From Sphaerolaimus hirsutus (taxonomy: Eukaryota; Nematoda; Chromadorea; Monhysterida; Sphaerolaimidae): a DNA stretch of 64,000 nucleotides. Of the stretch, positions 45,701-51,285 are shown piece after piece. The stretch is from assembly GCA_964036195.1 (NCBI GenBank), contig CAXIWS010000604.1:1-64000 (forward strand), in the 5' to 3' direction. Under the pieces are notes generated by a model, which was not told the origin of the DNA, did no database searches, and saw only the letters and a program-made list of their open reading frames with translations. Position numbers and translations under genes: made by a program. Numbering within the stretch: the stretch's first letter is position 1; the number at the start of each line of letters is the position of its first letter.

Positions 45701-46114
45701 ACACTGTGGTACCATACTGAGCAGGCAGTATCCAAAGAAGTACACTGCACACAATTCTTCTTATCTGTGAAGGCATGTGGAAACTACAAAATGGAATGAC
45801 ACACATGCAAAGATAAACATAAATATAATAAAAAAACAGACCACCACAAAGCATGGTTGGTTCAAAATGTATGTGACAAGTACTTCATGCCCCATTATAC
45901 CCATTTGTCCAATTTGATACACAATGCAAGATGCAGACAGATTTATGAATTGTGCCTTCACTGTTGCATCCAATAAAGCAGCATTCAATGTTATTGAGAT
46001 CAAGATCACATTGTTGAACACTCCAATTACAGACAATGACAATCTGCCAAAGATTTGAATTTGGTGTGCAGGGTGGAATACTATTTGCAATGTTGTGTTG
46101 CAGACTGCCTCCAT
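36755..46114 (-). CDS. 7TM chemoreceptor-like GPCR, gene 1 (with 7.9-kb intron)
   Basis: Minus-strand exons: 45842-46114 (273 nt), 45572-45764 (193), 45381-45493 plus 45004-45188 (298 together), and 36755-37112 (358). They total 374 codons including stop in one frame. Seven hydrophobic segments are visible. Landmarks: start MEAVCNTTLQIVFHPAHQ, GHEVLVTYILNQPC, QYGTTVF followed by SIAIERLLFT, LPWATGW, KWNKRYWEDFGRQPQNLNVR, and C-terminus TYFDMYKF. The architecture resembles nematode-type serpentine chemoreceptors; the subfamily is not assigned and the ligand is unknown. It should act at the plasma membrane. The final exon is separated by 7.9 kb because an LTR retrotransposon and MITEs fill the last intron. 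I joined it by paralogy and phase (AA/G GCAATC). Exon 3 is split by a 192-nt introner-like element with perfect GT-AG ends. Confidence 0.7.
37270..37370. mobile_element. CCGTATTACC-family MITE end
   Basis: TACCGTATTACCTCGAATTA, then CCCCCCTTGAATTAACCCCC and CCTCGAAATACCCCCCC. It is cut on the right by the foldback element. The other end resumes beyond the foldback at about 37862-37904 and continues past the LTR retrotransposon at 44865-44941 (TTCGAATTAACCCCC to GAGGTAATACGGTA). Confidence 0.6.
37396..37710. mobile_element. 315-bp foldback element
   Basis: The arms GTATGCAATGTAAACACC and GGTGTTTACATGATGTAT enclose inverted copies of CCGGCAGCCATTTT, TATCCTATCC and GCGCCCCCGAGGCTGAAAC. The centre lies at GGGGGCGTCGCGGCGACCCCCC (about 37557). 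It lies in the last intron of GPCR gene 1. Confidence 0.8.
37905..38055 (-). repeat. 3' LTR of the Ty3/Gypsy element
   Basis: 151 bp, pairs with 44714-44864. A TCGTTTAG versus TTGTTTAG change and a CCTAATGTTC versus CCTAACGTTC change are visible. Confidence 0.9.
38847..39212 (-). CDS. Third ORF of the Ty3/Gypsy element, unrecognised
   Basis: 121 codons downstream of pol. It starts with a hydrophobic, signal-peptide-like stretch (LQCWIFCWFVLTLAAEAG) followed by a Pro/Thr/Glu-rich region. Further small frames continue at 38445-38633 (coiled-coil-like HERLTKVERESAAKN) and 38112-38429. The position is where some Gypsy elements carry an envelope-like gene, but no cleavage site or fusion peptide is visible, so no function is assigned. 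The frame breaks suggest decay. Confidence 0.4.
   Translation of the reverse strand: MLFVTPKMQLQCWIFCWFVLTLAAEAGRKHRRSKTSTPQRTPSLEPPKTPTYEEDPPAEAANVDDPGEVTQGTHTPQYDTGAEPGISSAAHPSASQAESRFEDNKQVFQQMCQVPFSGMFL
39387..42899 (-). CDS. Ty3/Gypsy pol: protease end, RT, RNase H, integrase
   Basis: 1170 codons without a stop. Near the N-terminus EILIGTDIM resembles the C-terminal ILG.D motif of retropepsins; an Asp-Thr/Ser-Gly catalytic motif is not seen in this frame. RT follows (FSAIDIRHGYY, MPFGTCNAGATF, AYIDDVL), then the RNase H domain (VLETDASKVGLG, AELESL, ITDNSG). Integrase has an HHCC zinc finger (HAHMG, CKQCSDC) and catalytic Asp-Asp-Glu positions (FDTMQFEY, VTDQGTEF, GMVERVNG), then a GPY/F-type end (PRFTGPHTVVD). 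RT and integrase look intact. The ORF starts 24 nt past the gag C-terminal stop in a different frame. Confidence 0.9.
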   Translation of the reverse strand: MCEIPLFFVHTSPFDNVTRKVLAVILVNMLPDAMSEILIGTDIMAYLKLSWLIPVALENDTRVEPPKQTEVLDQFQSLELDFLEKMTKVIQLKKKVFIPARGEQKVSVEAPKKPGEISAAKWSRCVVGYSNVDVDNSLGVCMYNTTVNTTVKNAYLTLYNTSDSPIDLPAGYCLADMFIIPPSKHFNPGPKFSRIFQNSDTQQSIGMFSRTSTRHSATLAAPAVHLPSLPDSVRVKKCDEQNVPSTPEQRAEYIWEHLPSSNRITLSDEDMQIFRRLLLEFHDIFACSEYDVGKTPLISHAIVTDPLHPPIKQAPRYEAPHRRAFIDKTIASMLQEGIIEHSNGPWASPITIAPKGTDNFRFCVDFKQVNLITKIDSYPLPRIGEILAEFSGRKIFSAIDIRHGYYNIPLADEDSCEKTSFVCSLGQFRYTRMPFGTCNAGATFMRLMNVILMDLNEDLTRAWVRAYIDDVLCCSDTVVEHLQHLRRLFARLRWANLKMQPAKCNFFASSLKYLGHQISAEGISPAPSRVAAMLDLPKVHSKQDLRKFLGKCVYYSHFIPNYSRIAAPLYDVLKGKIPKHGNTPFTWTEPMLDAWSSLKYCLSSPPVLIHPYRDGRVFVLETDASKVGLGAVLSQHADDGKLHPISFISKRLTHPHKTFSAAELESLCIAWAVRRLADFVEGQKLVVITDNSGIHQVLKTPHHSKLERWAIYLSDKVINFVHRAGKLNCVADTLSRNPVDEPEFSPEELHVPTDLVRGLALATAPGFHLTGPIHQSKTITQQIEFDWPQAQLSDPELSEVIAAVKNDPASWPEALLIDEVLYYKSPTSDHSYAIWPPRSWQQACLEHAHMGIYASHGSQAKTLDLLCQYFAWPDMKAHILDFCKQCSDCMQRKSHALRPTPLGTTTTPQQPFDIMHFDTMQFEYNNSKSKVLVAVDAFTRYAIAFPLSSMRGETVARAILKNIFMIYGAPRVIVTDQGTEFVNTEFRTLCAQFGVRHSPVLAHNPAANGMVERVNGRIRDIHAFVKKQHPKTHWKELLPLVILKYNLTMNKNLTCCPFYLIYGHLPHWNLFFVAAKNTNPDAIRTIARSQSDRNRQKYKQYFESKNTKQLHVGDVVMVRMLSPDKTVPRFTGPHTVVDTAGPNVSFQNGDQLETVPGRYCWKVQHLSSTI
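42923..43471 (-). CDS. Gag C-terminal part (frameshifted continuation)
   Basis: 182 codons overlapping the previous ORF by 4 nt in a different frame. It contains helices expected of a capsid C-terminus (NLVLSKIWHRFDESRFDKFV), a basic linker and a degenerate nucleocapsid-like NHTGHRAADC knuckle. Either a real break or a programmed frameshift separates it from gag; the sequence does not decide. Confidence 0.6.
   Translation of the reverse strand: MNAIENLVLSKIWHRFDESRFDKFVVANFRSRSRTSSTLKIPQLMQQIDKYFRSVKHEKRDKVMERNINTRPARSTFKQFLAESQQQPWGTLPNHTGHRAADCRVLQRQKQNPGGQVNPATVSPKSEGYGHVKRIGPPHTSDTPAPKTTFGKVAMFDNPENTENEIENADSFDTPPPWEIYW
43468..44712 (-). CDS. Retrotransposon gag-like ORF (N-terminal part)
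   Basis: 414 codons directly after the primer site. It begins with a hydrophobic segment and continues with a Gln/Arg/Pro-rich region. The C-terminal half has a capsid-like pattern (SFSEWHRMVQMASLSI, LTGEAHWIL, HILKELSMVF) as in Ty3/Gypsy capsid proteins. The frame stops at 43468 and the capsid C-terminus continues in another frame at 43471, so this copy has a gag frameshift. Assignment rests on position plus pattern. Confidence 0.7.
   Translation of the reverse strand: MVDVLVFCSSRGRGERVIIAVITPTVAVVSSCLQLTIAVILLSLSSADNLAMDDRQRSPESRNRQNPQNLMPDPAMHAEDIRHFQDDQLRLAGRVPVRHGHGRQVELPIARYTARENAHFTPVRNRVYRNSQLALQQTNSEPQLLCDTNRLPQPTPWHLQLRHFQSGRFPVPAQFAEEISVGSVPQNVCYVHTGPSDAPQLDISNSEREFLSMFQELKLKYASLGRFRNETHLSPDIPVPFEVRIDTKANLTKATEPEFHALEKSKNPWHVRNLANLPVPKPDMLQNWFLVQPHIFDKIPEYVGKNDSRSFSEWHRMVQMASLSIPDPALQKQFWLEIMTTKLTGEAHWILTTMFKPDDLQNYEHILKELSMVFKTTDKTYTYPEWESATMFKNELFLEAFVKSAIGDQRVCQV
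44703..44711 (-). promoter_or_regulatory. Primer-binding site TGGTGGACG
   Basis: Minus strand, 2 nt after the 5' LTR. It is complementary to a tRNA 3' end CGTCCACCA. The same 9 nt directly follow the left LTR of the element at 56810. Confidence 0.65.
44714..44864 (-). repeat. 5' LTR of the Ty3/Gypsy element
   Basis: On the minus strand this is the upstream LTR. It begins TGTTGGAAG and ends CCGTAA. It should carry the promoter, but no clear TATA box was singled out. Confidence 0.9.
45189..45380 (-). mobile_element. Introner-like element in GPCR gene 1, canonical GT-AG (192 nt)
   Basis: On the gene strand it starts GTGCCAGTCCCACACCCTG and ends GGGACTGCCCCCAG. The upstream exon ends CACCAG, so CAG flanks both sides. 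The core is the ATGTCATGCAAAGTGTCAAA hairpin. Removing it restores CDHQ-EVAGNPK, aligning with CDHHEVAGN of gene 2, which has no insertion there. Confidence 0.85.
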
Positions 46115-46927
46115 AGTGTCTGTTTAGGACGAGAAAAATTTGGTACCGTTTAGCTAATGTGTGACTCGTGGTCAATCAATTTTCAATTGTTATGTAGGTA
46201 TACTCGGCGGACCGCAAAGTATGCATACAAAATTACTTATGTCGTAGTAGACAATGCGCGAACAGGATACTTATGCACGCACTTTCACAAAAAAAGGAAA
46301 AGGGGGGGTCGCGTTAAGCATCACTAATGAAACGAAAATTGTTTAAAAAAATAAAAAATGATTTCAGGCATGAGGCATACATACGTCAGTAAGTAAGCAC
46401 TGGAAGTAAACTCAGAACTATATGTAGATACATATCTTAAACACTATATTTGCAATGCTTTCATAAATATTGATGATGTTGATACTTAATGCTTTGAATG
46501 CAAATTGAGGATTATTGCAGTAAAATTTCCATATCCAACATTTCAATGATATGGAATGGCTACAAAAGGGTTCTAATTGAAACTAAACTGCAATATGACT
46601 CACCAGAAAAGCTAAACATGCAAAATAGAGTGACCACAAAGTGAGATAAACAGTAAATAAGTCAACAACACCACATTGGCCCAACTTTTGATGCTGATGT
46701 ACAAATAGTAATCGAATACTGTGTGATGTTTACTAGGAACTGATCACAATTGTCATCAAAAAATTGCGATTGCTGATCACAAACAATATGGCAACCAAAG
46801 TAAAGTACAAAATGCAGAAGTGTGTGATGTTTTTGCTTTCAAACTCATTTGATACATCAGCACAAAGTTGGTATTAAACGACAACCACAAATAAAAACAA
46901 TATAGGTGGGTTCAATTTGTCATCTAC
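46115..46927. other. Intergenic between GPCR genes 1 and 2
   Basis: AT-rich, upstream of gene 1 and just past the stop of gene 2 (both minus strand). AATAAA/TTTATT motifs near 46890 could serve as the gene 2 poly(A) signal. Nothing else was recognised. Confidence 0.45.
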
Positions 46928-49900
46928 TCAAAATTCATATGCTTCAAAATATGTTTTTTGTGCAGCAGTGCCCACTGCAGGAGTCACCACCCTTGAGGAC
47001 ATTGGCGGATTCACAAATGTCATCCAAAGGTTATTGGTCCTGGATTCAGTTGAGTTGCAGCAACCTGGGGGCAGTCCCAAACCCTATAAAATGCCCTGTC
47101 AAATGTGAAATGTCATGCAAAGTATCAAAAGTCATATAAAATTATCTGAAAAATGGCAAACGTATGTTTGCACTGCTGACACTTTTGATGACTTTTGACA
47201 CTTTGCATGACATTTGACATTTTACAGGGCATTTCACAGGATCTGGGATTGGCACCTATGCTGCTGGCAAGTGACTTTCTCAGTGCTTTTTGCTTGAACA
47301 TCAGGATAACAGGACCCATGCAGGGCATGAGCTGACTGCAGGCATAACCAAATGTAAGTATCCACAATATTGTCTCAGTTTTTTCCTCTGCTGACTGATA
47401 CACAATGTAGCAAGCCATGGCAATTACTACCAACACTGAATGGAACACAACCAGATTGAGAACTGCTCTGCAATGTGGTTTAAATAGAAAGCTGACCAGA
47501 ATATTGTGAAAAATGTGTCCATGTGACTAGAAACACAAGAATTCAAATATTTATGTCAGTATTATACCTATATGTATCTCAATTGTGATACTTATGGGTT
47601 ATCGCCCTCAGTTTAATCCAGTATGAACTTATTTCTTTTTGTTCACAGCTAAATATGCTTAGTGACATTTCTAGAACAGATAGTTGAGTAAGCCACATGT
47701 TAGCAACATTTGCAGCTGCACTATTGTCTAGAAATTCCACTTCAGTAGCCATCTGCTTGTTTTAAATAAATGATGAGATAAGAAAAATTGACATATTGGG
47801 TTTTCACATAGCTGTGCAGCATTTAACACAGCAGTGTTAGCATCACTGCCTTAAATATTGAGTGTTGAAGAGGCACTTGATATAGGTACTTGATTACTCA
47901 CTGGGTTGTATCCAGTGTCCTTTTCACCATGATTCTCACATTCAATGTCTGTGGCTGTCTGCCAAAGTCTGCCCAGTGTCTCTGATTCCATCTCCACACA
48001 ATCAGATACATAGCCAAGCAAACCAATGCAGACAAGGCAAATAATAGGGATATTGCCTTGTCAATTTTTTGATTGCCAGCAACTTCATGGTGGTCACAGT
48101 GTGGCAGCAGATCATTGGCTGTGGATCCATATGGTTCAATGAATCTGTATGATATGTATCTGTGGCTGATGATAAGCCAGCCTGCAGCCCACGGCAAAGC
48201 TGGAATTTTGGGCAGTTATTGGTGAAATCAGAATGCACTGTTGTATCTGTTGAGAATAGAGAAATTATCTGTGTAGTGCACATTGTTTTTCTTATCGAAA
48301 TTCCTTGTACTTTTTTGTGCTTCAGAGTGACTTCATTATTCCAGTTCATTGTCTCTCCTCAAATAAACGCCGGCGGCATTTCGAAGTGTTTTCAAACTGA
48401 CAGGTAAATATAAAATTTCTCACATTTACCTATCATAGATTCTGCTCCAAGGCTGCAAGTGCCATGGTATGGCGCCAACTTCTGTTTTATTAGTGTATGA
48501 GTGAAAATCAATCTCTCAATTGCTATAGATGCAATTACAAATACTGTTGTGCCATACTGAGCAGGTAATATTACCAAAATGACACAGCATGTGATACGTT
48601 TCATCTGAAACCAGGTTGAATGGAGGAAATTTATATAAATAATTGTAGAGAAAGGGAAATATTGCTTAAAAAACAACAACAAAACAGACCACCAGCAAAC
48701 ATGGCTCGTTCAAAATGTGGGTGACAATCACCTCATGTCCAGGGATCACTCCCAGACCCTGTAAAAATCCCTGTAAAATGTCAAATGTAATGCAAAGTGT
48801 CAAAACTAGTGATGTAAAGGCACCGGTGCCCCGGTGCTGGGCACCGAAGGGCACCAGCACCGGTGCTGGTGCGGTGCCATTGCAATCTTCAGGGGTGCCA
48901 TGCCGGTGCCGGTGCCATTTTTTTCAGAATAGCACCGGTGCCGGTGCGGTGCGGTGCCATTTTGTTGCCGGTGCCAAAGGTGCTAGCACCAGGGCCAAAG
49001 TAAAAGGCACCGGGAAAAGCACCGGCCAAGGCTTCATGTGCTGTGCAATTTTGTCCATAGTACCGTATTACCTCTAATATAAGGTATACCTTATATTGTT
49101 TTCGTCAGATTTTTCGAGCCAAAAGTGATGCCTTATAATAGAGGGTACCTTATATTAGAGGGTGCCTTCAATTATTTTCACCAGATTTTAAAGAAATTTT
49201 ACCAACAGTGAACAACGATACAATTCATTTTCTCAAATTGGAATGTACGAAATAGGTGGTACAGTATCACTACAAAATGGCAGAAGTCGACGAAGAGTTA
49301 TCGCAGTGCCCTTCCGCACCATTTTCCGCCATGTTTGGCGACCGTTTTTAATTTTTTGCGCGTTTTGGCACGCAGCCAGCTGTGCCTTATATTAGAGGTA
49401 TGCCTTATATTAGAGCGTACCTTATATTTATTTCGTCGCGTTCAAAATAGCCAAAAGTTATACCTTATATTAGAGGGTACCTTATATTAGAGGGATGCCT
49501 TATATTGGAGGTAATACGGTATGTCTTATTCAAATTTCAAACAACAGCGATATATTTACCCAACCGTTTTTGCCTATTTTGTAAACCTCCCATCAAATAA
49601 ATATATTTACCTACTGTGAAATCCATTATACCCGATACGTGATCTGACGAGCGAATCTAAAATTTTGTTGAATTTTAAATCATGTTTATATTTTATATTT
49701 ATCTTACTTTTTTGTTCAAAATTTGTTGTCAGTTTATGACAGAGATAGTTCCATTCTCTGTACAGCAACGACTCCGATCAGTAGACAATAGTGGCTATGG
49801 ACATTGTAGTTAAGTAAATATTTTATCTTTCATTTGTAATCATTGTAAATGCTTCATAAAAGTGATTGCCACATCATTCTGATTATTTTTAGTGCTTAAC

Positions 49901-50556
49901 CATCAAAATCGGTTGAAAATTCATGGAAATATGCACTTCCAAAGGTGAGACCACTGAGAAACTGCCCGACATTTACTTCAGAAATTCCAGCCCGGTGCGG
50001 TGCCTTTCGGTGCTAGCACCGGCAACCCGCCGGTGCCCTTCGGTGCCGGTGCCATTTTTTCCAAAAGGCACCGGTGCCGGTGCGGTGCGGTGCCATTTTC
50101 TGGCCGGTGCCCCAGGGTGCCAGGTGCCCTTTTCATGCGTTGGCAAAGGTGCCGGTGCGGTGCGGTGCCATTTTTCCCGGTGCCTTTAACATCACTAGTC
50201 AAAACTCATGGAAAATTTGCTGCAAAATGGCAAACGTACGTTTTCCTTGTTCCAGGGCATTTTCCATGACTTTTGACACTTTGCATGACATTTGACATTT
50301 GACAGGACTTTTTACAGGGTCTGGGAGTGGCACCCGTGATGCACATGTGTCCCATCAGCCAAACAATGCACGATGCGGCCAGATTTATGAACTGTACCTT
50401 GACTATGCGATCCAGCAAGGTAGCTTTCAGGGCGATAATAATCAGAAATATATTGGTGAAGATGCCAGCTACAGACAAAATTAGTCTGCTGATAATTTGC
50501 CCTTGATGTGCCGGGTGAGATATAAGTTCTAAAGTAGCATTACACGCTAGATCCAT
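46928..50556 (-). CDS. 7TM chemoreceptor-like GPCR, gene 2
   Basis: Minus-strand exons: 50334-50556 plus 48690-48739 (273 nt together), 48430-48604 (175), 47902-48199 (298), 47256-47467 plus 46928-47064 (349). This gives 365 codons with stop, in frame throughout. It starts MDLACNATLELISHPAHQ and shares GHEVIVTHILNEPC, QYGTTVF with SIAIERLIFT, LPWAAGW, CDHHEVAG and C-terminal KTYFEAYEF with genes 1 and 3. Seven hydrophobic segments; plasma membrane. An in-frame upstream Met at 50601 is possible, but the paralogs support 50556. Two exons are interrupted by introner-like elements: one canonical (47065-47255), and one whose 1594 nt include a nested hAT MITE (48740-50333). The combined first exon has exactly the same length as in genes 1 and 3. 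Confidence 0.7.
47065..47255 (-). mobile_element. Introner-like element in GPCR gene 2, canonical GT-AG (191 nt)
   Basis: Gene-strand start GTGCCAATCCCAGATCCTG, end GGGACTGCCCCCAG. The upstream exon ends AGCATAG. Removal joins ATA-G/GT-TGC in frame toward the C-terminal tail. Neither gene 1 nor gene 3 has an interruption here. Confidence 0.8.
48807..50197. mobile_element. hAT-like MITE, GGCACC-filled, exact 8-bp TSD
   Basis: The termini are TAGTGATGTAAAGGCACCGG and CGGTGCCTTTAACATCACTA. The 8-bp duplication GTCAAAAC is exact (48799-48806, 50198-50205). Subterminal zones are arrays of GGCACCGGTGCC. The middle contains a second MITE (49061-49521) and AT-rich sequence. No transposase. Confidence 0.95.
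49061..49521. mobile_element. MITE with TACCGTATTACCTCTAATATAAGG ends
   Basis: Inverted ends TACCGTATTACC and GGTAATACGGTA, with an interior of ACCTTATATTAGAGG repeats. It shares the outer 12 bp with the TCGAAATACCCC family but has a different subterminal motif. It is nested inside the GGCACC hAT element. Confidence 0.85.
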
Positions 50557-50919
50557 TGTTTCTGATATGCCTATTTTCGTTTTCTGTGGTCTCTTCGACA
50601 CTGGTTGTCAGTGCGATGTTACCTATTTAGAGAATGTAGGGGTAAACTACAGTTATTTACCTATATTAATTCTGCTTCCGCTCAGATTTACCTACATGGA
50701 TTCATACATATTAATGTGATTTTTATAAGTTTATTGCAATACGATAACGCTTTCTAATACCACACTACATACTCCATCTGAATCTGAATTACCACATACA
50801 TACATGATTACATTACAATGGCTTTCATTCGACAAGATACGTCATAACATGATCGAAATATTCATGAATTCATATTCATATTCATATTTATTCATTCATG
50901 ACGCCTGGCGTTAGCGGCA

Positions 50920-51031
50920 GGGTTGTTAAAGTACCGGTAATTTCAAGAGCGTAAGTGTAGGTAAGCGTAAGTATAAATACCCAAATACCCAGGTATTTCG
51001 GGTAAGCGTAAATACGCTTTCGCAACTCTGG
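50920..51031. mobile_element. Short MITE with CAG(A/G)GTTGYRAAAG ends and GTAAGCGTAA motifs
   Basis: CAGGGTTGTTAAAGTACCGG..CGCTTTCGCAACTCTG has inverted ends with interior GTAAGCGTAAGTA/TACGCTTACC repeats and CCAAATACCCAGGTATTT. It lies between GPCR genes 2 and 3; the rest of 50602-51285 is AT-rich and without a recognised gene. Confidence 0.5.
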
Positions 51032-51285
51032 TTCGTGCCAAATGAAAGTCCTGGCGCTTTTTCCATCACAAGACCTTAGTCGTTGATTGAAACGAGCACA
51101 AGTTATTCTAAAGCAAATGAATCGCCAAATGATGTAATATCATAAAAAATCTGAGTATCAACCCACGTAAAAAGGAAATTTGAAGGAAATTTGAACGAAC
51201 GTTAGCGAAACTACAGAACAAATATTATTGTGACATCACATTCACACAATATGAGCATAAATACCATATCAGCAGATGAACACAA

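Larger units (their letters stand above)
48740..50333 (-). mobile_element. Introner-like element in GPCR gene 2, enlarged by a nested hAT (1594 nt)
   Basis: Gene-strand start GTGCCACTCCCAGACCCTG, end CTGGGAGTGATCCCTG. Without the inserted hAT (1391 bp plus 8-bp duplication) it would be 195 nt, the usual size. Exact removal gives MCITGHEVIVTH, matching MGIMGHEVLVTY of gene 1. The 3' end is CTG; an in-frame AG occurs 9 nt earlier (GGGAG/TGATCCCTG). Confidence 0.8.
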
